A stretch of DNA of 64,000 nucleotides, taken from Sphaerisporangium sp. GTDB taxonomy: Bacteria; Actinomycetota; Actinomycetes; Streptosporangiales; Streptosporangiaceae. The DNA lies in contig JAOPYI010000062.1 in assembly GCA_025964675.1 (NCBI GenBank), positions 1 through 64,000 on the forward strand. Reading direction: 5' to 3'. The notes under the pieces were generated by a model that worked only from the letters and a program-made list of their open reading frames with translations, had not been told where the DNA came from and searched no databases. Of the stretch, positions 8,970 to 17,288 are shown one piece after another. Position 1 is the stretch's first letter. Every line of letters starts with the position of its first letter. The position numbers and the translations under genes are program-made.

Positions 8970-11050
8970 TCGCCCGCTCCTTCCGTGGTCGCGTTGTCCG
9001 TGGTCCGGCGGACCACGAGGTTGCCGTGAGCGTCCGCCTCGGCCGTGAAGCCCGGATGCAGGGGAAGCGTCGAGCCGTACTCCTCGATCACCGCCGGTCC
9101 GGTGACGACGTCACCACGGCCCAGCTCGCCACGCCGGTAGACGGGCGCGGTCCACCAGCCGTTCTCCTGAAGCCGCGACTCCTCGTCGAAGTAGACCCGC
9201 CGCTCACCCGACGCCGCCGTCGTGCCGCCCTCCGCCGGGGGAAGCTCGGGGATGGCGGGCCGGGTGATCGGGCCGATGCCGGAGACGCGCAGGTTGACCC
9301 ATTCGACGGCGTGCCGGGGGTCGTCGCGGTAGCCGTACCCGTAGAGCTTCTGGTGCGCTTCGTGGAACCGGTCGAGCACCTCGGCGCGCCACGCCTCATC
9401 GAGGGGACCGGCCGGGGCGGGCACTCGGACCTCGTACGCCTGGCCGTAGTAGCGCAGGTCGGCGCTGCGCGCGTACACGTGGCGGTCGCCGGGGAAGCCC
9501 TCGCGGTCCAGCGCCCCGGCAGCCTGGGACTCCAGATCACCGAGGATGCCGGCCGCCGTCTCCAGGGACAGGTCGCGGGTCACGTGCGTGCGGACGTAGT
9601 CGTTCTTGACGTCCACCGTGAGCAGCCCGAACGCCGACACGTTCCCGGGGTTGGGAGGCACCACGACCGCCGGGACCGACAGGATGTCGATCAGGCGGCA
9701 GACCAGCAGTGGCCCGGAGCCGCCGAAGGCCACCATCGGGAAGTCGCGCACGTCGAGCCCGCGCTTCACGGTGATCTGCCGGATGGCGTTCGACTGGTTG
9801 AAGGCGCTGATCTCCAGGATGCCGACGGCCGTGCGCTCCGGCGACAGGCCGAGCTTGTCCGCCAGGGCCTCGACGCCGGCCCTGGCCGCGCCCGCGTCGA
9901 GGGGAATCTCGCCGCCGAGCAGGTGGGGCGGCACGCGGCCGAGAAAGACGTGGGCGTCGGTGACCGTGACGTCGGTGCCGCCCTTGCCGTAACAGATCGG
10001 CCCAGGGTCGGCTCCCGCCGACTTCGGCCCGACCTTCAGCGTGCCCTCGGGCGAGATCCAGGCGATCGAGCCGCCGCCCGCGCCGACGGTCACGATGTCG
10101 ATCATGGGGATCTTGCAGGGGTACCGGCCGATGGAGCCCTCTGTGGTGAGGGACGGCTCGCCGTCGACGACGACCGCGACGTCCGTCGAGGTGCCGCCCC
10201 CGTCGAGCGTGATCACCGAGGGGTGCCCCGCCGTGCCGGCGATGAGCGCGGCGCCGAGCGCCCCCGCCGCCGGGCCTGACAGCACCGTCGTGATCGGCTG
10301 GTGGACCACCTCGGACGCCGACAGCACCCCGCCGTTGCTCTTCATCACCGAGAACGGCATTCCCAGGCGCGAGGACAGGTTCGCGATGTAGCGCCGCATG
10401 GTGGGCTTGACCGCGGCGTCCACCAGGGTCGTCACCGAGCGCTCGTACTCGCGGTACTCCCGCAGCACGTCGCTCGAGATGGACACGACCGCGCCGGGAT
10501 GCTCCCGCTCGAGCACGGCCCGCATCCGCCGCTCGTGCGCCGGGTTGGCGTAGGAGTGCAGGAAGCACACCCCGATGGCGGTGACGCCCTGGTCTCGGTA
10601 CCACCGTGCCACTTCCGCGGCTTCCTCCTCGTCGAACGGCCGCACCTCCTCGCCGAGGTGGTCGAGCCGCCCGCCGACCGTCTTCACCCGGTGTACGGGG
10701 ACGATGCGCGGCGGTTTGACCCAGAAGTACGAGTTGCCGTAGCCGTCGGGGACGCTCTGCCGGGCGATCTCCAGGATGAACTCGAACCCCTCGGTGGTGA
10801 CGAAGCCCAGGTCGACCGGGCGGTCCTCGAGGAGCTGATTGGTGGCGACGGTCGTGCCGTGCACGATGCCGCCGACGTCGGACAGGCTCAGGCCGGAAAG
10901 GACTTTGTGCACGCCGTTCATGAACCCGTCCGCCGGGTTCGCCGGAGTCGAGGGGGTCTTGGTCGTGGTGATCTCACCGGTCTGCTCGTCGACGGCGACC
11001 ACGTCGGTGAACGTGCCTCCGGTGTCGACACCGATACGGACGCTGCGCAT
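8966..11050 (-). CDS. hyuA: Hydantoinase A/oxoprolinase family protein
   Basis: 694 residues. The N-terminal phosphate loop IGVDTGGTFTDVVAVD and the later HGTTVATNQLL, GPAAGALGA and ITLDGGGTSTDVAVV place it in the ASKHA-fold HyuA/ATP-dependent hydantoinase family. It forms the ATP-using subunit with HyuB encoded directly downstream. The ATG at 11048-11050 is chosen because MRSVRIGVDTGG is the usual beginning of the family; a longer frame upstream to 11104 shows no conservation. The start lies in a 181-bp divergent region shared with the lipoprotein gene at 11232. Confidence 0.9.
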   Translation of the reverse strand: MRSVRIGVDTGGTFTDVVAVDEQTGEITTTKTPSTPANPADGFMNGVHKVLSGLSLSDVGGIVHGTTVATNQLLEDRPVDLGFVTTEGFEFILEIARQSVPDGYGNSYFWVKPPRIVPVHRVKTVGGRLDHLGEEVRPFDEEEAAEVARWYRDQGVTAIGVCFLHSYANPAHERRMRAVLEREHPGAVVSISSDVLREYREYERSVTTLVDAAVKPTMRRYIANLSSRLGMPFSVMKSNGGVLSASEVVHQPITTVLSGPAAGALGAALIAGTAGHPSVITLDGGGTSTDVAVVVDGEPSLTTEGSIGRYPCKIPMIDIVTVGAGGGSIAWISPEGTLKVGPKSAGADPGPICYGKGGTDVTVTDAHVFLGRVPPHLLGGEIPLDAGAARAGVEALADKLGLSPERTAVGILEISAFNQSNAIRQITVKRGLDVRDFPMVAFGGSGPLLVCRLIDILSVPAVVVPPNPGNVSAFGLLTVDVKNDYVRTHVTRDLSLETAAGILGDLESQAAGALDREGFPGDRHVYARSADLRYYGQAYEVRVPAPAGPLDEAWRAEVLDRFHEAHQKLYGYGYRDDPRHAVEWVNLRVSGIGPITRPAIPELPPAEGGTTAASGERRVYFDEESRLQENGWWTAPVYRRGELGRGDVVTGPAVIEEYGSTLPLHPGFTAEADAHGNLVVRRTTDNATTEGAGE

Positions 11051-11231
11051 GCCTTCAGTGTTTACTGAACCCCTCGAGCCTCCGGAATCAGCAAGATTCG
11101 CCAAGGAATCGACCTCTCATCGGCAGTTCTCGTCCTCCAGCAAGGCCGGCCAGCACCTCGGACCTCGCATCCTACGCAAACCCCTTACCACGCATGCGGA
11201 ACCCAGCGGCCGCGGGAACGGTAGGAGAGGC

Positions 11232-12491
11232 ATGGAGCGACGCGACTTCTTCAAGATCACGGGCGGCCTCGCGGGCGCGGCCCTGCTGACGTCCTGCACG
11301 GGGAAACCGGCCGCCAACCCCCCGTCCCCCGGAAGCGGCACGCCGAGACCCCCTGCCCAGGTCCTCTACGCCGACGTCTCGGCCCATCTGTCGGCCCTCG
11401 ACGCGGCAAGCGGCAGCACGATCCTCTCCGCGGCCCGGACCGTGCCCGCGGCCGACTGGGGGCGCCTCTACACCGTGTCCCCGGCGAGCGAACTGCTGAC
11501 CCTCGACGCGCGGACCGGCGGGGAGGTGACCCGCACCACCGTTCCACCCGGCATCGTCGCCCGCGTGGTGTCCCCGCACGGAAACGCGGTGGCCCTCGGC
11601 GCCCCTCCCCCCGCCTCGCCGTACGGCAGGCCGGGACGCCGTGCCACGACGCTGGTCATCGCCGACCCCACCGGATCCACGGCGCCCAAGGTGGTGCGCC
11701 TGAACGGCAACTTCGAGCCGGACGGCTTTTCCATCGACGGCGATGTCCTTTTCGTCCTGCAATATCTCCCCGCCACCTCGCCGGACAGCTACCGCGTCAG
11801 GGCGTACGACATCCAGCAGGGGTCGCTCGGGCCCCTGCTCACCCGCGACAAGCAACCCGTGCCGAAGGGCGCCGAGGAGACCATGCGGGGCGACGGGCGC
11901 GTCGCCGTGCTCGCCCCCGACCACCAGCGGCTCTACACGCTCTACACCCACCAGCCCAACCACCTGCACACCCGCGACCTGGTCGCCGGGCGGACGAAGG
12001 CAGTCCACGCGTTCGTCCACGTGCTGGACCTGGGCCAGCGCTGGGCGTACTGCCTGGACCTGCCCGCGCCGTTCGGGCGGGGTCCGGCGGAGGGCCACGC
12101 GCTGGCCGTCTCCTCCGACGCCCTGTACGTCTACGACGGCGCCAGCGGGACCCTGGTGCAGGCGAGCACCGAGTCGCTCCGGATCCAGCGGACCGCCTCG
12201 ATCGGCACGGCCTCCGGCACGGCTTCGGCCGCCACCGCCGGAGGCTCGCTCTACGTGGCCGCCGGGCCGTCCGTGCGCGCCGTCGACCGCGGATCCCTGG
12301 CCGTCCGGGGCGAGTGGAGGTTGCCGGCCGCGGCCCGGGGCGTCGCGGTGAGCCCGGACGAGACCAGCGTCTACGCCGGCGTCACCGACGGTGTCGTTCG
12401 CTTCGACAGCCGGGGGGGTCGCGAGCTCTCGCGTGTGGCCGTCCGGGGCCTCTCGCAGCTCCGCTACGTGTCCGCCCAGACCAACGGGTGA
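11232..12491 (+). CDS. Tat/lipoprotein-type beta-propeller protein
   Basis: 419 residues starting at an ATG behind GTAGGAGAGG. The N-terminus MERRDFFKITGGLAGAALL is a twin-arginine signal, followed by a lipobox ending LLTSC, so it is probably exported folded and lipid-anchored. The mature part is a repeated beta-propeller of the YVTN/PQQ type (VLYADVSAHLSALDAASG, GGSLYVAAGPSVRAVD, VAVSPDETSVYAGVTDGV). No catalytic residues are recognisable, and a structural, binding or sensing role is possible. Divergent from hyuAB. Function unknown. Confidence 0.75.
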   Translation: MERRDFFKITGGLAGAALLTSCTGKPAANPPSPGSGTPRPPAQVLYADVSAHLSALDAASGSTILSAARTVPAADWGRLYTVSPASELLTLDARTGGEVTRTTVPPGIVARVVSPHGNAVALGAPPPASPYGRPGRRATTLVIADPTGSTAPKVVRLNGNFEPDGFSIDGDVLFVLQYLPATSPDSYRVRAYDIQQGSLGPLLTRDKQPVPKGAEETMRGDGRVAVLAPDHQRLYTLYTHQPNHLHTRDLVAGRTKAVHAFVHVLDLGQRWAYCLDLPAPFGRGPAEGHALAVSSDALYVYDGASGTLVQASTESLRIQRTASIGTASGTASAATAGGSLYVAAGPSVRAVDRGSLAVRGEWRLPAAARGVAVSPDETSVYAGVTDGVVRFDSRGGRELSRVAVRGLSQLRYVSAQTNG

Positions 12492-12554
12492 CCACGCTGG
12501 TCCAGGCGTCACAGTGCGCATGAACCCCGCCCCGCCCGGGCGTCCGCCGAACTG

Positions 12555-12560
12555 TATGCT
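12555..12560 (+). promoter_or_regulatory. Putative -10 element for a leaderless tdk transcript
   Basis: TATGCT ends eight bases before the GTG start of tdk, and there is no Shine-Dalgarno. This spacing would place the transcription start at or beside the start codon, giving a leaderless mRNA, which is common in actinomycetes. No clear -35 is visible. Confidence 0.4.
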
Positions 12561-12568
12561 GACGCCCC

Positions 12569-13231
12569 GTGAGTGAAACGTCCGCCCTGTCGACCGCTCC
12601 CGCGCACCCCCACCGCGATGGAGTGCTGAGGTTCTTCCACGGCCCGATGGACTGCGGCAAGTCCACGCTCGCGCTGCAGATGAACTACAACCACGGCCGC
12701 CAGGGCAGGCGGGGCCTGGTGCTCACCAAGCACGACCGCTCGGGCGGGCCGAGGGTCACCAGCCGTATCGGCCTCGGCCTGGAGGCGATCGAGGTCACCG
12801 ACGACCTCGACCTGGTCGCGCTCGTACGGGCGCACGAGCGCGTCGACTACCTCATCTGCGACGAGGCGTGCTTCTACACCTTGCCCCAGATCGAGCAACT
12901 CGCCGACCTCGTCGACGAGCACGGGATCGACGTCTACGCCTTCGGCCTCGCCTCGGACTTCCGGTCGCGGATGTTCCCCGCGGCGCAGCGCCTGTTCGAG
13001 CTGGCCGACGAGGTGTCCCGGCTCCAGGTGGAGGTGCTGTGCTGGTGCGGGCGCGAGGGCAGGCTGAACGCCCGCGTCGTGGACGGGGTCATGGCGCTCA
13101 CCGGGGAGCAGGTCGTGATCGCCGACACCGACGGCTCCCAGGTGCACTACCGCGTTCTGTGCCGCCGCCACTACCGCACCGGCGACCTCGGCGCCTCACG
13201 GCCCGCGCGCCTGTCTCCCACACCCGCCTGA
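12569..13231 (+). CDS. tdk: Thymidine kinase
   Basis: 220 residues, type II thymidine kinase, the pyrimidine salvage enzyme making dTMP from thymidine and ATP. Walker A is GPMDCGKST (residues 25-33). The Walker B/lasso region reads LICDEACF (about 95-102), where DEAQF is more usual. A zinc ribbon is formed by CWCGREG and a later CRRHYR pair. The first 18 residues are an unconserved extension. It is convergent with the FrnE-like gene, with only a few bases between stops. Translation starts at GTG with no ribosome-binding site, so leaderless translation is likely. Confidence 0.92.
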   Translation: MSETSALSTAPAHPHRDGVLRFFHGPMDCGKSTLALQMNYNHGRQGRRGLVLTKHDRSGGPRVTSRIGLGLEAIEVTDDLDLVALVRAHERVDYLICDEACFYTLPQIEQLADLVDEHGIDVYAFGLASDFRSRMFPAAQRLFELADEVSRLQVEVLCWCGREGRLNARVVDGVMALTGEQVVIADTDGSQVHYRVLCRRHYRTGDLGASRPARLSPTPA

Positions 13232-13236
13232 TCCGT

Positions 13237-13908
13237 CTACACCACGCAGACTCCGTCGTCGTAGGCGTCGCCCGTAGCCGAAGGGGTCTGGCCGGTGAGG
13301 GTGGCGACCTCCTCCAGGGCGCCCAGCAGCGTGTCCTCGGGCTGCGCGCCCGAGACGGTGTACTTGCCCTCGAAGAGGAAGAGCGGCACCCCGCTGATGC
13401 CGAGGTCGCGCGCACGGTCGAGCTGGGCACGAGTCTCCTCGGCGCCGTCCTCACCGTCGAGGGACACCTGAAGGCCGGCCTCGGCGGCGAGCGTGGTGAG
13501 GGTCTCGCGGCTGCCGATGTCAAGGCCGTCGGTGAAGTGGGCGCGGAACAGCCGCTCGGCCATCTGCTCCCCCTTGCCGTGCCGGGTCGCCGCCAGGATG
13601 AGCCGGTGGGCGTCGAAGGAGTTCGCGTGAATCGCGCGGTCCATGCGCAGGTCCAGCCCCGACTCGCTGGCGGCGCCGACCACCCGGCCCATGAGCTGGC
13701 GCGTCTGCTCCTGCCCGCCGAACTTGCGCTCCAGCCATGTGCTGAGCGGCTGACCGAGGGACTCCGCCTCCGGCGCGAGCTGGAACGGGCGGAACTGCAC
13801 CTCCACCTCACCGCCCTGGTCGCGGTAGCGCTCCACCGCGCGGGCGAGCCGGGTGTGGCCGATGTAGCACCACGGACAGACGACGTCAGAAAAGATCTCA
13901 ACCTTCAC
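13237..13908 (-). CDS. DsbA family oxidoreductase, FrnE-like
   Basis: 223 residues. The thioredoxin-fold active site CPWC is at residues 11-14, in MKVEIFSDVVCPWCYIGHTR, followed by the helical insertion and GISGVPLFLF (cis-proline loop), as in the FrnE/2-hydroxychromene-isomerase branch of DsbA. There is no signal peptide, so it works in the cytoplasm. Likely roles are disulfide or glutathione/mycothiol-dependent chemistry; the physiological substrate is not known. An additional Cys lies three residues from the C-terminus (DDGVCVV). Confidence 0.88.
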   Translation of the reverse strand: MKVEIFSDVVCPWCYIGHTRLARAVERYRDQGGEVEVQFRPFQLAPEAESLGQPLSTWLERKFGGQEQTRQLMGRVVGAASESGLDLRMDRAIHANSFDAHRLILAATRHGKGEQMAERLFRAHFTDGLDIGSRETLTTLAAEAGLQVSLDGEDGAEETRAQLDRARDLGISGVPLFLFEGKYTVSGAQPEDTLLGALEEVATLTGQTPSATGDAYDDGVCVV

Positions 13909-13954
13909 AACAGGCTGAACCAGGCACCTCAGGCATACATTCCGGACGAGCCCC

Positions 13955-14857
13955 TCACGGGGCGGACAAGATGTCGTCCATTCTGGAGGCGAGCTGGAGA
14001 GGGTCGTCGCCGAGCAGCGCGGACGTCGCGCGCCACCAGGCGAACCACTCGCCGCTGCGCCACATCCAGTCGACCCGCTCGATCGCGGCGATCACGTCAC
14101 CCTTCGCCTGCCACCACGGGCCGACCTGCTCGGCCGTGGCACCGTGGCGCAGCGCCCACTGGCGCAGGAGCTCGGCGGCCCGCTGGTCCACCGTGACGGC
14201 GTACGGGTCGGGGTCCTCGCCGGGGAGGGGGTGGGGACCGAGCCCCGCCGCCACGCCCCAGCTCCACTGGGCCTCGGCGGGTCTGGAATAGCGCAGCGAG
14301 GCGAAGTCGAGGTTGGAACCCAGCCTGCCGTCGGGCCTCTCCACCACCACGGCGTCCAGGCGGCCGCCCGCGTCGAACGCGACGACCAGGCGCAGGCCCG
14401 GAGCGGCGTCCTCGGGAAGGCCGACACGATCCTCCGCCTGCCAGGAGTTGAGGTCGACAGAACCGATCGGCGCGCCCCACGCCACGTCGGCGGTGTCGTC
14501 GGCGACCCACGCCGCCAGCATCTCGAGCACGGTGAGGTCGGTCCACGGCTCGATGGCGGTGTTCGCGGCGAGCACCTCGTCGGGCGCGGGGATCTTCCCG
14601 TCGCGGCCCGCCGACCACCAGCCCTTGCCGAGCACCCCTGTGCCGATGAGCAGCCCGGCGGTCGCGGCCAGCTCGGAGGACCGCCTCGTGAGCGCGGCCC
14701 CCTGCGCCAGCTCGGCGCATCGGGCCATGCGGTCTTCGCCGAGCACGGCTCTCGCCTCGTCCAGCAGCGATCCGGCCGTCGGGTGCTCCTCACCCAGCAG
14801 ATCATGGATGAGCCGTCGGGCCTCCGATCGAGCGTCCTCCGCACGGAACTCTCGCAT
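13955..14857 (-). CDS. Conserved-looking protein of unknown function
   Basis: 300 residues that I do not recognise. It is acidic, rich in Trp, without signal peptide or membrane helices. The N-terminal half is helical (EDARSEARRLIHDLLG); the middle looks beta-rich (LRLVVAFDAGGRLDAVVVERPDG); the C-terminus contains VDWMWRSGEWFAWWRATSALLG. The start ATG is preceded by TAACGT (14864-14869 on the reverse strand) with no ribosome-binding site, which fits a leaderless transcript. Codon use matches its neighbours. Confidence 0.6.
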   Translation of the reverse strand: MREFRAEDARSEARRLIHDLLGEEHPTAGSLLDEARAVLGEDRMARCAELAQGAALTRRSSELAATAGLLIGTGVLGKGWWSAGRDGKIPAPDEVLAANTAIEPWTDLTVLEMLAAWVADDTADVAWGAPIGSVDLNSWQAEDRVGLPEDAAPGLRLVVAFDAGGRLDAVVVERPDGRLGSNLDFASLRYSRPAEAQWSWGVAAGLGPHPLPGEDPDPYAVTVDQRAAELLRQWALRHGATAEQVGPWWQAKGDVIAAIERVDWMWRSGEWFAWWRATSALLGDDPLQLASRMDDILSAP

Positions 14858-14984
14858 ATCCCCACGTTACGCCCGGAGATCCTCTTCCGCGAGATTCCGT
14901 GACAACCTTGGAATACCCCGGCGCGTACGGCACGCTGAGCTGCGCTGACGCCGGAACGGCGACTCGTGCACGGGTGAACGCGGC

Positions 14985-15704
14985 TTACCGCCGGCGGCCC
15001 GTGCGGCCGAGCACCCAGCCGATCACGGCGCTGCCGAGCGCGACGCCCGCACCCATGCCGAAAGCCGCCAGCACCGGCCAGACCGGGGCGCCGGCCCGCC
15101 GGCCTCGCGGCCGCTCGAAGACCTGCCCCGCCTCGCGCTCGAAGACCTGGCCCGCACCTACTGGAGACCCGCTCGCCTCGAGCGCTGAGCCTTCCGCCGG
15201 GGCCGGAGTGCCGGCCGTTGCGGACGGCACGAGCGCCACCTCGGCGGGGCCGCCGGCAGCCGGGCCGACCTGGAGGTGGTGCTCGACCGCGCTGAAGAAC
15301 TCGCCGGCGGTCTTCTTGGCGACCGAGCCCAGCATCCGCTGCCCCACGCCGCCGATCATGCCGCCGACGACGGCCTCGGCGTCGTAGTCCACCCGGGTCG
15401 AGCCGCCGTCGACCTCGCTCAGCCGGATCCGCACGGTGGCGTCCACGGTGCCGGGGGCTCCGGCGCCCCGCGCGCGGAGCGTGAACCGCTCGGGCTCCTC
15501 GGGGTCGGACAGGGCGACCTCTCCCTGGTAGACGCCCTTGATCGAGGCGACGCCCGCGCTCACCGTCATCCGGTAGGTGTCGGCGCCCGTGGCCTCGAGG
15601 CGCTCACATCCCGGGATGGTCCGCACCAGGACCGCCGGATCCTGAAGGGCGGCCCACACGCGACCTCGGTCGACCCCGACCACGGCACTGCCAACGACCT
15701 TCAT
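14985..15704 (-). CDS. CoxG/SRPBCC-family protein with C-terminal membrane helix
   Basis: About 240 residues. Residues 1-150 have the SRPBCC fold of carbon-monoxide-dehydrogenase subunit G proteins (VWAALQDPAVLVRTIPGCERLE, VKGVYQGEVALSDPEEPERF-like segments, GGMIGGVGQRMLGSVAKKTAGEFF). A low-complexity linker then leads to a C-terminal transmembrane helix (WPVLAAFGMGAGVALGSAV) with an Arg-rich end. CoxG proteins recruit or mature molybdenum hydroxylases at the membrane. The nearest such enzyme here is encoded at 20-24 kb, but not in the same operon. ATG 15704 is chosen over GTG 15710 because GGAGGTG lies five bases upstream of it. Confidence 0.85.
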   Translation of the reverse strand: MKVVGSAVVGVDRGRVWAALQDPAVLVRTIPGCERLEATGADTYRMTVSAGVASIKGVYQGEVALSDPEEPERFTLRARGAGAPGTVDATVRIRLSEVDGGSTRVDYDAEAVVGGMIGGVGQRMLGSVAKKTAGEFFSAVEHHLQVGPAAGGPAEVALVPSATAGTPAPAEGSALEASGSPVGAGQVFEREAGQVFERPRGRRAGAPVWPVLAAFGMGAGVALGSAVIGWVLGRTGRRR

Positions 15705-15963
15705 GGACACCTCCGATTCCGAGAGACTAGAGACTTGCCCATGACGCGGATAAGGGCAACATCTGCCCGCTGGTGACGCCAGGGGTCATCAGTTCTCGCC
15801 TGCCCGCGGCCGCCTGCCCCGCGGAGATCACGCTAACACCACGGCCCCGACCGGCCGCACACGCTGAAAACTCGTCGATGTCGAACTATGGCCAGTGGTC
15901 CTTGCGAAGAGCTCGCGGCTGAAGCCGCGGGTGATCGCGGGGTTGCGGCAAGGGATCATCCCG

Positions 15964-16980
15964 GTGGCAAGATGGCTCACCATGATCTGGGGACGGACGG
16001 CGTTACGCGTCGCGCTCGGGGTGGCACTGGCGGGGATCTGCTCGGCAAGCGGCACCGTCCCGCCGGCCGCGTCGGAGGCCGCCCTACCACCCCTCGCGCG
16101 CTCCGGCACGGTCCCCTCTGACGCGACTCCCTACCCCGCTCCCACCGCCTTCCCGTCCTCCGCCCCCATCCCCTCCGCGTACGCGACTCCGTACCCCGGC
16201 CCCACCCCCTCCGCGAGCGTGACGTCCCCCGGTCCCACGGGGGCGCTCCCCGGGCCCGGCGAGGTCGGGCGCATCCGCGAACGGCCCGGCGGCCTGCCTC
16301 CGGTGATCACGGCGATCCCGACGAAGCGCAAGGTCGTCTTCCTCACCATCGACGACGGCTGGGAGCAGGATCCGGGGTTCGTCGAGCTGGTCAGGGAACG
16401 CGGGGTCCCGATCACGGTATTCGCCATGCGGGACGCGGTGGAGGCCAGGGGCGTGCCCGATCCCTCGGCGGTCGGCGGGCACTACGTCGGCGCGGGCAAG
16501 TGGTCGTACTTCCGCGAGCTGCGCGACCTCGGCGTGCCGATCGAGGACCACACGCTCACCCACCCGGACCTCTGGCAACTCGGATACAAGCAGCAGAAGG
16601 CCGAGATCTGCGGCTCCGCCAAGGTCATCACGAGGGAGATCGGGCGACGCCCCGTGCTCTTCCGGCCGCCCTTCGGCAACTTCGACGAGGCGACCATCCG
16701 GGCCGCCAAGGCGTGCGGCCTACCGGCCATCCTGCTGTGGACGGCCAGCGTCCAGCCGGGCGGGAAGATCTCCTATCAGACCCCCGACAAGAAGCTTCAC
16801 GCCGGCGACATCCTGCTGCTGCACTTCCGTGCCCATCTGGCCAGGGACTTCCGCATCCTGCTGGACAAGATCGAACGGCAGGGATTCGAGCTCGGTGACC
16901 TGAACGCCTACCTCGGGGCGGCCCGCGTCCTGGCCCCCGCTCCCCCCGGCGGCGTACTCCTGCATCAGCCCCTGGGGTGA
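15964..16980 (+). CDS. Polysaccharide deacetylase (NodB-like), exported
   Basis: About 338 residues. A short basic start and hydrophobic stretch (TALRVALGVALAGICSASG) form a signal peptide. Then comes a Pro/Ser/Tyr/Ala-rich linker with repeated 'ATPYPGPTP'-like motifs, and a NodB homology domain: TIDDG near residue 128, HTLTH near 197, RPPFGN and DILLLHF. These supply the Asp and two His metal ligands of carbohydrate esterase family 4, which de-N-acetylate peptidoglycan or chitin-like glycans. GTG 15964 has AAGGGA upstream; ATG 15982 and GTG 15895 are alternatives. Confidence 0.82.
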   Translation: MARWLTMIWGRTALRVALGVALAGICSASGTVPPAASEAALPPLARSGTVPSDATPYPAPTAFPSSAPIPSAYATPYPGPTPSASVTSPGPTGALPGPGEVGRIRERPGGLPPVITAIPTKRKVVFLTIDDGWEQDPGFVELVRERGVPITVFAMRDAVEARGVPDPSAVGGHYVGAGKWSYFRELRDLGVPIEDHTLTHPDLWQLGYKQQKAEICGSAKVITREIGRRPVLFRPPFGNFDEATIRAAKACGLPAILLWTASVQPGGKISYQTPDKKLHAGDILLLHFRAHLARDFRILLDKIERQGFELGDLNAYLGAARVLAPAPPGGVLLHQPLG

Positions 16981-17288
16981 CGCGCCCGGCCCGGCCGGGG
17001 ACCGACCATTGGATATGCCGCCGGAAAGACCTGGGGGCCGATCCAGGGACGGCGGGGCAGGGGTCCTCCCTTCCGGACGCCCCGGCGAGCGCTCCCGGTT
17101 TCGCAGGGTGGCCAGGTGCCGCGAGCGGGGGGCGGCCGGTCGACGGCGAGCCCGTACGGAGGCCGGGCTCGCCGGTGTGACGAAGATCGCAGAACTCGCG
17201 GCACCTTCCCCACTCGTTTGCTCTACAGGCTGTAGTACTACTAGAAGTAGAACTACGACGTGTAGAGCTCCTTACCCGTGAGGGAGAC
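16981..17288. other. Intergenic region upstream of cydA
   Basis: About 300 bases without a convincing gene. The first 200 are G+C-rich and featureless to me. From 17210 the composition drops sharply and contains the CTAC/GTAG operator array and presumably the cydAB promoter. Confidence 0.7.
17223..17265. promoter_or_regulatory. Three CTAC-N5-GTAG operators at 15-bp period
   Basis: CTACAGGCTGTAG (17223-17235), CTACTAGAAGTAG (17238-17250) and CTACGACGTGTAG (17253-17265) each have inverted CTAC/GTAG arms around five bases, separated by two bases, so the period is exactly 15 bp. The first site is a perfect 6+1+6 palindrome. The array ends 23 bases before the cydA ATG and covers the only plausible core promoter region. 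The half-sites resemble those of BlaI/MecI/CopY-type winged-helix repressors; that assignment is inference. Confidence 0.75.
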
